64,000 nt of DNA, taken from contig JAXRKP010000477.1 of the NCBI GenBank assembly GCA_037039925.1, positions 187,501 to 251,500 of the forward strand, in the 5' to 3' direction. A program made the translations under genes and the position numbers. This document shows, one piece after another, positions 53,760 through 64,000 of the stretch. Every line of letters starts with the position of its first letter. The first letter of the stretch is position 1. The notes below the pieces were generated by a model. That model did no database searches. It saw only the letters and a program-made list of their open reading frames with translations, and was not told the DNA's origin. The stretch is from Doris montereyensis. Its lineage: Eukaryota > Mollusca > Gastropoda > Nudibranchia > Dorididae.

Positions 53760-54782
53760 TCACTCCATGATTATGACCAGGTCCAGTCTAGATTCCCTAG
53801 GTGCCCTAGCAACATTATCGTTTACGTTCATCTGAAAGCAAAAGTACAATCGGGAATTTCCTATTAATGGCAATGTTCCGGTCAACGTGGCATGCAATGC
53901 GCATGTACGGAAATCATAGTCAGCTTCCCGTACGTGGCAGAGAGATCGTGGAATTCTTTGCAAAACATTAGCCATATCACTGTACCGGTCGTACAAAATG
54001 ACACGCTGTTGATAAAAAGTTGGTAATTGCATATTACCTGGCAGGGTATTTTCTGTCAATTGATTATTTTGTGGAGACATTGGTGATATGATTTGTTCAC
54101 TGGAAGATTGATTTCGGTCAGAGTCATCTATTGTTTTCTGACCCTCACAATATTTTATGTCAATATTTTTATCCAATTTTATTATTATAAATCTAGATCT
54201 AGAATCTAGATCTGTTCTAGATCTAGATTTAGAGCTACCCTAGATATATAGAAGCTAAATCTAATTTGGATCTAGATCTCAAGATACATCTATATGTATT
54301 TATCATGCTCAAATTTTGTTGATGGTTTGACGGATATAAGGTCAAGTTTTCATCTAGAGAACTAACTAGATTTAAACTCAGTTGGTTTTTTGTTTATTTT
54401 CTCACAGTGGTAATTCCTTCTTGCTGATTTAGAGATTACTCTGGGAGTCAGGCTACATAATGTAATACCTGTGATAATGTAAAACATTATGACCTAACTT
54501 AGACATATATATCTAGATCTAGATAAGTTAAAGTGAATATCAAGAGCTCTCATTCATCTAGATGTAGAAGAACTAGATCTAGATAAATCTAGTATTAGTA
54601 ATAATACAAAATGTTTCAAACCTTCCCACTGGTGTAATAGGAGGGACGTCTTTAAAAACTAATTTTTTCCTACAATGATTGACTGGAACCATCTGGATGA
54701 CAATACTGTACATGCGATGACAATGAGCTGCTTCCTTGCAGCAGTTCATCAGCAGGATTACGATTAGAAGAGTTTTACCCAC
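53760..54782 (-). CDS. Possible small secreted protein, two exons, family not recognised
   Basis: Exon A (54782-54622) starts MGKTLLIVILLMNCCKEAAH, a plausible signal peptide, and ends at a weak donor AAG|GTTTGA. Exon B (54099-53760) follows acceptor TCTTCCAG in the matching phase and gives TLPGNMQLPTFYQQRVILYD ... RIPRSLCHVREADYDFRTCA ... VIIME-stop. Joined length is 166 residues without a stop. Scattered Cys suggest an extracellular protein. I do not recognise a family. Exon B alone could be a chance frame. It lies between the fucosyltransferase and SEC24, on the fucosyltransferase strand. Confidence 0.45.
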
Positions 54783-56049
54783 ACTCTCTTACTCTTCCTG
54801 TTAAATTCATGCCGTAACGGCGTAAGGCCCTTGAACGTATAAATCCTGATCTAGAGTTAGCTTTAGAATTCTTAGATGAAATTTAAAATCTCAGCCCTCT
54901 CTAATTGAACTCATTAGTGTGTAGATATCCTGACCGGAAGACCCTGACCTAAATTCAACTTCCCAGCAACCAGATCGGTGTGTTGCGTTTATATTTTCTA
55001 AGCTTCTGATGGGTGGTGTTAGGTTAGAAAAGAACTAGATCTAGATATTTCTGTATCTAGATATTATCTATCTCTAGAATCTAGGCTTCTGGATTCTAAA
55101 TCTAATTTAAAGCTTTCTGAAGATTTAGATGTTGGAAGATATCTGGATTTCCTAGCTAGATCTAAAGATTAAAATTTTGTCTTGCTTTATTTATTATCAG
55201 GGTTTAACTGTTAACTCAAAGATGTGTTGCAGCATTTTGCATTCAGATTGTTTTCTGATGAAATCGTTTTATTTAATTTTGAAATAAGTTAGATTCACAG
55301 ATTCAGAAGATGACAGATTTAGATTGTAATGTCATTTTTCCCAACCATGTTGTGAATACTGCTTTTTCCCTCAATCAGATGTCAGGGATACTGTGTATCC
55401 ATCTAGTTGTTACAGTATGAAGTCTTCACCAACTTACCTAGTTATACAACCTAAATTACTTGTATTTTGTATCCTCACTGTTCAGGTATGGATAACAGGA
55501 GTTGCGTAGTCAACCACACACTAAGGGGCATAACCGATAACAAAAGTTATGGTTAAAAAAGAGGTGTCTCCAGTTGTTGCAGTGTTCCTTGACTGACCGT
55601 GATTATTTCCGTCAACCTGACATGACAGTAGATTTGATTTACCCACATCCACAACTATGGTGATCTTGGGTTTTTTTTGTAGGATTTAAAATAATTTCCC
55701 AGACTGCCCTGTAATCAGCCAAGAGCTCTTTAATGTGCAGACTGTTTGATTTGCACACATCACCTCTCTTTATTGTCCATCTCCGATGGGACTAGGTGTC
55801 GCCTCACCTACCTCACCCAGGAGATGCTGACACCTTGCCTCTGGACTTGATAGAGTCCAATTAAATATAAAATATGTTGGGTCTGAAGGTGCGATGGGTA
55901 GATCCTTTTGTTACAGGATGAGAAAGTTTTTTTTTTGTAGTGGATTGTCTTGATCACCTTTTTACTCTTTAAAATAATATCCTCTGTATATTTCAGGTTA
56001 GGTACAGATTCAGTTTCCACTTATTTTGTCTGATCTGTTAAGAAGTCTT
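54783..56049. promoter_or_regulatory. Divergent intergenic region before SEC24
   Basis: About 1.3 kb between minus-strand and plus-strand starts, likely holding both promoters. No TATA box assigned. Rich in TCTAGA/AGATCT hexamers to about 55180. Contains repeat family B (55590-55880). A TTTCAG acceptor near 55996 suggests a SEC24 5' UTR exon running into the ATG at 56050. Confidence 0.4.
55590..55880 (-). repeat. Second tRNA-like repeat (family B), copy 2
   Basis: Reverse complement of the 26860-27165 copy in order: CCAGACTGCCCTGTAATCAG, CTCTTTAATGTGCAGACTG, TCTCCGATGGGACTAGGTGT, GATGCTGACACCTTGCCTC. Confidence 0.7.
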
Positions 56050-56140
56050 ATGAGTGGACAGTTTCCCTATCCTGGAGGACCTCCTCCATCTTCTGGTGCT
56101 GGGCCAGCTCAGCCGATGTTCAATGGTGGAGGACCAAGAG
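56050..56140 (+). CDS. SEC24C: SEC24 exon 1 (coding)
   Basis: [18 protein letters not shown]... followed by donor GTAAAT. First ATG after a probable UTR acceptor. Confidence 0.8.
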
Positions 56141-59100
56141 GTAAATTGCTTTTTAAAATTTATAATGTACTAGCCCCATAGCAGCAACATGAGTGTTGAG
56201 GACAAAAAGTGTCAATAGAATTTTAGATATATATATGAAAGGAAGAAAACTTGATGACACTATATGGATACAGCATATGACATGGATCACTTTCATGGAC
56301 TTAATAATAAAGATTATAGATGTGCCTGAAGAATTTGACTGCCACAACAGGATGTCACCAAGTTGGGAAATATATTATAGTTGTTAAGAGTTATCATAAT
56401 GCCATAAATTTCTATACTGTTGAGTTCATATGTTTGTAGTAAAATGATTTGCGGCATCTGAATTGAAGAGTAATATTGCACGAATCTCTTAAACTTAGTA
56501 TATACCAATTATTCTTTAATACATTGTTTTGCTTCATAAGCCCTTGTTAAAATTGAAATGTTGTTGACAGGGCCCCCCCCCCCCCCCCTTCCTCTTTCCC
56601 ATTCATACATTATCTGGATCACAGTGGCTTCAAAAGATTCAATTTGTAGCAAACAAAGTAATTTCATTCTTACACATTGAAATTTATATTAGCAGGTTGA
56701 TGTTCTGCATCACCTGGTCATGTTGGGGTTTATGCAGTTATATTTGTTGACCCCATATATACACTTGTATATAAGGCCCTCATGTGCTCTCTGGGTGGTG
56801 CGCTCCTCTTGTCTTGCAACAATGGTAGGCGACTGGGAGCCCAGAACAACAGCTGCTGGGTTTCTTCTTAGCGACCAACAGCAAACCTGTCCTCAAGAGG
56901 GAGCTAATCATGCCTTGTCATTGAAAAATGGACCTCTCCTGGGGTCGTGTCTCCTGATCGCCAAAGAATTGATCTACAGATGCAATTGACCTCAAGCCAA
57001 CTGAAGCAAGTAGGCAACAATGGTTGCTATTTTCAAGGACTTGTTTGGTGCTTAAACGCCTTAAGTCTAATCTAGAGAGAGAGACCCCATATATGTACAC
57101 TTGTGTATTTTACGGATCCTTTCCTTGAAGGAGTATCTGGATAAAGTTGAAAAATCTAATCTACACCCTGAGATCACTTCTTAGGGTGGGTTATTGCCAC
57201 TGAAATCTATATAATTATTTTCTTGAAATTATTTGTGTTTAATTAATTTTCGTGCATGTTATTTTTACAGGACCTACACCAAATTATGGCCCACCAGGTA
57301 ATAAAGGAGGAATGCCAAATGGTCCTCCTTTTGGAAATGCTCCTCCAATGAGGACACCTTTTCCACCTCAGGGGTATGTTTACCACTAGATTTACATGTA
57401 TCTCTATAGTTGGTAATGAGTCTATTTTGTTCCTGTTTTTGTGATGCAATAGTTGTTGGTAAAGATAATTGAAGGATTTAGAGCTGCTAAGCCAGTTTGA
57501 CAAATAAAAAGGAAACAGCTTTAAAAGCTGTATTGTTGCAAGGTAGAATGGCTCTAGGTTTACTCTTCAAACAGCTTTATTTTTTAAATTTACATCAGTG
57601 AGCTTCAGATGCCATCAGTGCAAAATACTTTGTAAAGGAACACTAAGCTTCTCATAAATAGAAAAGAGAGAAAAAAGCAAAATTTTATGTTCTTGAAAAA
57701 ATATTTGGATTGACTATGTAACCTGCAGTTGGATTATTTTTCATATTATACTGATATGAGTTATGACAAGATTGATGCAGCCTTTTCCGTCGTTGATCAA
57801 ACAGTTACCCACTGGGTGTCATACTAGATGACCAACACACCTCAAGCAAGAACATTATTAACTTGATCTCTGAGATCTGATGTAACTGAAAGGTTTCCTC
57901 CCTAACACCAACTTCACTAGAAGTTGAATGTAGTCAACATGAATGTATACCTTTGCCATACATTTTCTTGACATATTATTATTCGTGCTTGCTTTCAGTG
58001 GACCGCCTGCTAGAAGTGGAGTGCCAATGCATGCTGGCGCCATGAATGCTCCAGCAAACCCATCAGCTAACATGCCTCCAAACAGATTTCCAGGACCAGC
58101 ACCTCCCACATCACAGGTGTGTATTCGATATTAGTTGATTTGTGCCAATTTTTGTTGCTTCTTTTTATATTTTTCAAAATTTAACTTCCTTGTTGATTGC
58201 TTTTTTCTTTGTGATGACAAATATTCGGTCAAGTACATTATGTTAAAAAAAATGTAATCAAAGAAGAAAATTATGTGTTCAACAATTAATAGTATGTCAA
58301 ATTGATGAGCATTTTTAGTAAAATAATACACAATATGATGCTTTGGCTAATACCGTTTTGGCATCACAAACATAAAGGACAATGCTGTACAATGTTTGCT
58401 ATGACAAAACTTTTTCCTTCATCTTTAAATCATTGATATAGTTGTTCAATTTATTGGGTTTTTTTAAATTATCTTCACAGCTTGATAATATGAACTTGAA
58501 TGATTCTGCAAGTTCAGGAGTTCCACCTCAAAGGTATCCTTTTAACCAGGCCATGCCTCCAGTATCAGGTCAGGGATCTCCCGCAGGAATGATGCCACAA
58601 ATGCCCCATGGAGGGCCATCGCCAAGAGGGATGGCACCTACTTCTAATAGCATGATGCCCCCTCGAGTAACATGCCGTCAGTACCTGGAGCTATGCCCCC
58701 AAAGACCCATGGTGCCCATGGGAACTCAACCACCACCACCCAATATGGGGCAGCCTTCAACCAGCATTGGTCATGCGCCACTCAACATGGGTCAAACTCC
58801 ACCCACACAAGCATAGGGCACCCCCAAGCAGCATGGGGCCCCACCCACCAATATGGGTCATCCTCCAACCAGCATGGGACCCGTGCCCACAAACATAGGT
58901 CATCCTCCAACCAGTATGGGACCCCCACCCACTAACATGGGTCATCCCCCAAACAGCATGGGGGACCCCCACCCCACCCACTAATATGGGTCATCCCCCA
59001 ACCAGCATGGGACCCCCACCCACTAACATGGGTCATCCCCCGACCAGCATGGGACCCCACCCACTAACATGGGTCATCCCCCGAGCAGCATGGGACCGCC

Positions 59101-62100
59101 ACCCACAAACATGGGTCATCCTCCGAGCAGCATGGGACCGCCACCCACAAACATGGGTCACCCCCTTCCTCAACAATGGGTGCTCCTGCTCCCTCTGCCT
59201 ACCCCCCGGGCCATCAACCGACCATGCAGCATCCTCCAACATCTACATACCCCCCGTCATCGGTACCTCCCACACAGCAACCCCCAATGCCCGGACAATA
59301 CGGTATGCCTCCAAGTGGCATGGCCCCACCACCTTCCCAAGGAATGCATGCTCCCCCTGTCCAAGGGATGCACCCCCTACGTCTCAAGGAATGCATACAA
59401 TGACACAAGGCATGCCTGGTGGACCGTTTCCAGGTTCTGCGCCATATGGAGGACCAGCAGCTCCCCAACAACCAATGCAGCCTCCTCAGAGGAAGTTGGA
59501 CCCAGATCAAATGCCTAGTCCGGTAAATATCGAGTTAATCCAGTGTTATAGGTTTTTGAGATTTCATATGATGTGGCAAATGTTGAAACTTTTTTATCCT
59601 TATTAATTCTGTATTGTTTTAATGATGTCATCACGTCTTTACTCTTTTTAATCATGAAAAATTCTCTTTTCTTCATTAAATTGCACTGTAATATTGTATT
59701 CTGTGACTTTTCTTTGTAAGAGTTAAAAGTGACAATGTTCTTTTCAGATTTAAAGACATGTTTTTCCGAAATGTGCAATAGTGTATTTTGGGCAATCCGC
59801 TGATCTGTTTTCATGAAAAGTATTGTGAAATTTTGACTGCAGACAAGGTCAAGTGTTCCGTTTAGTGATAAAGTATATGAGTTCTAAGCAAAGTGGGAGG
59901 GGTTTTTGTCCCCTTTTTTCATTTTTGAATTTTTTATAAGAAAATTAAGGTCTTAGACTATTTATATGATTTGAATTTGATTAAAGACAACTTGAAGGTC
60001 ATATTTTTAATGTTAAGGTTTCATGTTTGAATAATATGTCTATTTTGTTTTGTTGCTTTATCACTTTCCTGACTTCATCAATTCTTGCAAACAATTTCAA
60101 CAAATCTTCAATTGTTTTTAGATTCAGGTTATTGAGGATGACAAGAGAAATCGTTCAGGTGTTTTCTGCACAGATACAAAAGGACTAGTCCCTCCTTTAG
60201 TCACCACTAACTTTATAACCCAAGATCGAGGTCAGTGTTATTTAAATTTACATTGCCAATTTTGTATCACTAAATTGTATGCTTCATGAGAAAACGTGCT
60301 GTACAAAGGAAATTGAATTTTAAAATACATTTTAACTCTGAAATTGTGTGCTTCGATTCACTAAAATATGCGCTCTTGATTTTGAACGTATCTTTAACTG
60401 TTATTTAAAGTATCCATCAACAATACTCTATCCCTTTGTCCACTCTAGTTCTCTTACACCCTTCAACCAAGCTCTCGCAGAGATAGATATTTCATCAAAT
60501 TTTTGTTGATCTTCCGTTTCAGGGAATGTGAACCCAAGATTTATGCGCTCCACCATGTATAATGTTCCTTGTACTGCAGACATGATGAAGTCTTCTCATA
60601 TACCTTTCTCCCTCGCTGTAACACCATTTGCAGAGTTGGAATCACAAGAGGTGATTATACAATTTTATATAACTGTTATAGAGGTTATATCACCTTTTCC
60701 TAAAACTTCATGTTTTGAGTCATGTGTGCGTTTGGCGGGTGCTACTGGTAGGTCTTACATCTTTCACTTTTTCTTTTATCTCACTGTTTCCTCCTAATTG
60801 TCCCTGAGCTCACCACAATGGTGACGGAGTAAATTCCAATTAAACAAAGAAATTTGAGTAATGGGCATTGGCAAAATTTGCATTTACTTCTAACCAGCAA
60901 ATCTGATGCTGTAAAATTTCAACAACAAAAAGCGCTTCGCTGATTTTTTCTCCGTCTGCTCGTTTTTCTCACGGTATCTCGATTTCGCTTTGCATTTTTT
61001 TCAGTGTCTTTTTTTTTTTTTAATGCTTCCGTCCCCATGGAAAAAATGCTTCCGTCCCCATGTCTCTTACCTCTTTATTCTTTGGTTCTCTTGACAATCG
61101 CAGAAAATAATTCAGTTCATTTTTATGAGATGAAAGCTAGTGATTCTTCTGATTATTCACAATAGTTTTTATTTCTGTCTATGTTGTGTTCTGTGTATGA
61201 TTGTAGATTCAATGCTTACTTGTCTGGTTAAAGTTTATTGGATTTAAAGATACAAGGCACGTTAAGAAATCATATGCAAAACTTTGAATAAAGTGACAAA
61301 TTACTTTTATGTCAAAACTATTTTTGCCTTTTCAAAACTAGTCTTACCTTGCAAATACATTCACTAAAATGATTTTTTCTCTTTCTATCCACCTCTTTCC
61401 TAGCAAGCTCCACCATTAGTAGACCTGGGCGAGTTGGGTCCTGTGCGTTGTAAACGTTGCAAAGCCTATATGAATCCATTTATGCAATTTATTGATGGTG
61501 GCAGAAGGTTTCAGTGTGTATTTTGTGGAGCTGCTACAGATGGTAAGTAAGAACAAATCATTAGTGTTCATAAAGGTCGGTCATTCTTTTCATGCACCAT
61601 TGTAAAGAAAAACCTATCATCCAGTACAGAGCATGAAAGTTAGAAAAAGCACAATCACCCACACACAATTTGCCATTTTAGAGTTGATGTTGTAATGATT
61701 TCCATGGTTTAACTTTATATTAAACTTTATGTTTTTCTCTTCACCAACATTCTTAAAACTATTAAATGACATTTCCAAATGTTTCTTTTGATATCCTGTG
61801 TATTTGAACAAAATGAAAGTGATTCATACTCTGGAATTTTCTTGTGGATTTTTTGTGTATGAAGTAGAAATGATTGTTCTCTTGTTTGTTTTTGCTCATC
61901 GTGCAGAAATATATTCATAGGCAGATTGTGAGATAAGTTGCACATTCTTATTGAACTCTCATGGCTTTGAGGAATTGCAAATGTTGTTACGATCTCTCTT
62001 AATGAATTTTGCCCTTTTCTAATTTCTCAGTGCCAAATGAGTATTTCGCTCATTTAGACCACACTGGTAGACGAGTTGACTGTTTTAACAGAGCTGAACT

Positions 62101-63793
62101 GTGTCTTGGGTCATACGAGTTTGCTGCGACCAAGGATTATTGTAAGGTGAGGTGTTGTTTTCATTGGTTATTTTTCTTGTCCAATTTGATTGTGTTCTTC
62201 TCTCCATGCGGGCAGTTGGCGGGTGCTACTGGTAGGTCCTGCTTTTTTTCTTTCTTTCACTTATCTTTCATCTTGCGGTTTCCTTTTAATTCACTCTGAG
62301 ATCACCGCAATGGTAAATTTTAATGAAACAAACAAGCTTCTCTCTCTGAAAGTCATGGAAAGCACTTGGTTCACTTTGTGTATTTTATGTTTTTATATCC
62401 TTTTTTATTTATTGTGAAAGACAAAATATCATTATGTAGTAGGGGGAAAAAAGAGAACTGCTTTTCGATTTCTAAATTGTAAACTATCTTCAATAGTCCT
62501 TTTCCTGTCATACCGCCATGAAAGCAGGTTGAAAACTTTTGAATTATTTATTGCTCCTTACCTACAAATTATTTAATTATCTTTGTACATTTTAAGAAAA
62601 ATTAAGGCTAGCAAAATTTACTTTTGAATTCATATTAAAGGAACCTCATTATTAGTACTTTTTAAAGAAGACAAGCCACTTTTCTCTATTGCTTTTTCTA
62701 TGCCTTTACTTAGTTGAAAATATTGGTATTTTGTGTCTTATGTCTTCTACTGATTTCTCTTGGCAGAATGGAGTTCCCCCTAAAGAACCTGCTTTCATTT
62801 TCATGATTGAAGTGTCTTACAACAGCATAAAAAGTGGGCTTGTTAACCTGATATGTGATAGATTGAAGTCTGATATTCTTGTCAATTTGCCAAAGTAAGT
62901 ATATCAAAGCTTTAACCCCCCCACCCCCACCTTTTCATAATTCCCAACATGTTTGATTTATCATCACAACAATGAATATGTAGTGTTTGAATAAAGGTTA
63001 TATTTACATCTTAAATTGTTCTACATTCTAATGTTACTGAGTGAAAATGAAATACCTCTTACTTACTGTTGAGTGAAGGGTAATCAAGAGAAGAGTCTTG
63101 ATTTTTCTAGGCATATGGTACATTGTAGTAGTTTGCCATTGCTTTCCACACTTTTGTCAAGTCCTATTAGACCAAGCTACCAATTTGCTGCTCATAATGT
63201 TATTTAACTGTTTAAGATGTTCATTTTTTTCTTTGTTTTTTTCCTTTTGCCCTATAGGGAAGTTGGAGCAGAGGCGTCTGAAATCAGGGTTGGCTTTGTG
63301 ACTTACCATAAGGAGATTCACTTTTATAATGTAAAGGTTTGTATCTGCCATACTCTGTTTTATTTTTATGTGAAATATATATATTTGAAAAATAAGACAG
63401 CAATACCATAATGGAAGAACTTTTAAAGAGCACCTTTTTTGGATGATATATAAAGAGAATGTTGAAGGCTTTGGGCTATAATCAGGCATGATTTAGTTGA
63501 GGTTGGATTTTTTTTTAAATTTTGCAAATTTATTCTCTTGTGATAAGGCCACAGAAGCTTGTTGCTGTCTTTGTATCAAAGTTATATAAGCCAAGCTGCA
63601 AGGTAAAAGTAAACAGGTATATAATATGACACTAGTATCGTTCTTCTTCTTTATTCTTCTCCATTTTCTCTTTATTTCAGAGTGCCCTGGCTCAGCCTCA
63701 GATGATGGTTGTCTCTGATATTGACGACATGTTTGTTCCATTGGTGGATGGATTTCTTGTGAAACTATCAGAATCAGAAGCCATCATTGACAG
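56050..63793 (+). CDS. SEC24C: SEC24C/D-like COPII coat protein, 5' part (gene span, continues past right edge)
   Basis: Eleven exons give, in order, a Gly/Pro/Met-rich disordered N-terminus with a 14-residue repeat, the [11 protein letters not shown]...VPPLVTTNF lead, the zinc finger [14 protein letters not shown]...FQCVFC, and the start of the vWA-like trunk domain ([59 protein letters not shown]). This order and wording match SEC24C/SEC24D rather than SEC24A/B. SEC24 selects cargo at ER exit sites with SEC23. The beta-sandwich, helical and gelsolin-like regions would lie beyond the window. Confidence 0.93.
57271..57373 (+). CDS. SEC24C: SEC24 exon 2
   Basis: [20 protein letters not shown] ... 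TPFPPQG. Sites TTTACAG / GTATGT. Gly/Pro-rich. Confidence 0.82.
57999..58116 (+). CDS. SEC24C: SEC24 exon 3
   Basis: [20 protein letters not shown] ... APPTSQ. Joins exon 2 in phase. Sites TTTCAG / GTGTGT. Confidence 0.85.
58481..59522 (+). CDS. SEC24C: SEC24 exon 4: repeat-bearing disordered region (frame breaks)
   Basis: Begins [20 protein letters not shown] and ends [11 protein letters not shown] before donor GTAAAT. The middle carries a 42-bp coding repeat ([14 protein letters not shown]) in roughly nine units. Several one-base frame breaks, mostly in C runs (for example near 58665, 58815, 58970, 59070), split it into overlapping open frames. Confidence 0.8.
58735..59165 (+). repeat. 42-bp coding minisatellite in SEC24
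   Basis: Unit ATGGGNCCNCCACCCACNAA + CATGGGTCATCCNCCNAGCAGC, i.e. [16 protein letters not shown], repeated about nine times with frame slips. Confidence 0.9.
60122..60230 (+). CDS. SEC24C: SEC24 exon 5
   Basis: [20 protein letters not shown] then [20 protein letters not shown]24 lead into the zinc-finger domain. Confidence 0.95.
60523..60650 (+). CDS. SEC24C: SEC24 exon 6
   Basis: [20 protein letters not shown] ... FAELESQE, matching 'NASPRYIRCTSYNIPCTSDM'. Sites TTTCAG / GTGATT. Confidence 0.95.
60727..60850 (+). repeat. T-rich ~130-bp dispersed repeat, copy 6
   Basis: GTTTGGCGGGTGCTACTGGT then AGGTCTTACATC, TCTCACTGTTTCCTCCTAAT, AATTCCAATTAAACAAAG tail. Confidence 0.88.
61404..61542 (+). 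CDS. SEC24C: SEC24 exon 7: zinc finger
   Basis: [20 protein letters not shown] ... [13 protein letters not shown]: two CxxC pairs of the SEC23/SEC24 zinc finger. Sites CCTAG / GTAAGT. Confidence 0.97.
62031..62145 (+). CDS. SEC24C: SEC24 exon 8
   Basis: [20 protein letters not shown] then [19 protein letters not shown], strongly conserved with SEC24C/D. Confidence 0.97.
62214..62330 (+). repeat. T-rich ~130-bp dispersed repeat, copy 7
   Basis: CAGTTGGCGGGTGCTACTGG then TAGGTCCTGC, CTTTTAATTCACTCTGAGAT, CACCGCAATGGTAAATTTTA. Confidence 0.9.
62767..62894 (+). CDS. SEC24C: SEC24 exon 9: trunk domain start
   Basis: [20 protein letters not shown] then [17 protein letters not shown]. vWA-like trunk beta-strand and helix. 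Sites GGCAG / GTAAGT. Confidence 0.97.
63258..63336 (+). CDS. SEC24C: SEC24 exon 10
   Basis: [20 protein letters not shown] then HFYNVK. Trunk domain. Sites TATAG / GTTTGT. Confidence 0.96.
63681..63793 (+). CDS. SEC24C: SEC24 exon 11 (last in window)
   Basis: [20 protein letters not shown] then [17 protein letters not shown]. Donor GTCAGT. The next exon lies beyond 64000. Confidence 0.96.
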
Positions 63794-64000
63794 GTCAGTT
63801 ATCCTTAAGATACACATGAAAAAAACAAACAACCATAACAACAGCAAAGTCAAGTGGTATGGAAAAATATTTAGAATTGATGATTGTTTATGAAGCCATT
63901 CATGTTTAGTGTACTTTTCCAATGCTGTAGTTTAGCCATACACTTCTTTCAGTTTCAACTCATTTTCCTTGCTGCTGGTTTTCTAAATTATGTTAAAGTT

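Noticed and set aside
63951..64000. SEC24 exon after TTCTTTCAG near 63950
   Set aside because: The translation (FNSFSLLLVF) does not match the SEC24 segment expected after exon 11.

Overview
This is a eukaryotic, intron-rich, AT-rich window. It looks like a protostome invertebrate, most likely a mollusc. That guess rests on long introns with GT..AG junctions, invertebrate-like HELZ, FUT10/11 and SEC24C/D proteins, tRNA-derived SINEs, piggyBac, pogo/mariner-type and L2/Rex1-like relics, and abundant dispersed TCTAGA/AGATCT hexamers. No species can be named from sequence alone. There are no prokaryotic operons, rRNA genes or CRISPR arrays.

Layout. 1-14.7 kb is intergenic and repeat-dominated: a 58-bp minisatellite, a broken retrotransposon whose 5' half is inverted, a 1.2-kb AAT/ATT array, a pogo-like MITE, a fold-back MITE, and an unclassified ~0.9-kb repeat split by an L2/Rex1-type retrotransposon. 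14.7-42.5 kb is a 23-exon HELZ-like RNA helicase gene on the + strand (TPR-like N-terminus, CCCH zinc finger, UPF1-like SF1 helicase core, Pro-rich tail). 42.5-48.7 kb is its 3' UTR plus gene-poor sequence. 48.76-53.58 kb is a FUT10/FUT11-like fucosyltransferase on the - strand, with a 3.4-kb intron filled by a ~25-bp minisatellite that contains a piggyBac transposase remnant. 53.76-54.78 kb (- strand) is a possible two-exon gene for a small secreted protein that I do not recognise. 56.05 kb to the right edge is the 5' part of a SEC24C/D-like COPII coat gene on the + strand, lying head-to-head with the - strand genes.

The genes share no pathway in the operon sense. SEC24 (ER export coat) and the fucosyltransferase (secretory-pathway glycosylation) are both secretory functions and are divergently arranged, which may be chance.

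The most useful technical observation is that many well-conserved exons with good splice sites carry single-base frame breaks, mostly at short homopolymers, so reading frames across the window must be interpreted with possible assembly indels in mind. I did not find a clearly new biological system. The best leads are a SINE whose target-site duplication overlaps a splice donor, a transposon nested inside another SINE copy, inverted repeats flanking HELZ exons 2-3, and an in-frame TGA in the fucosyltransferase.
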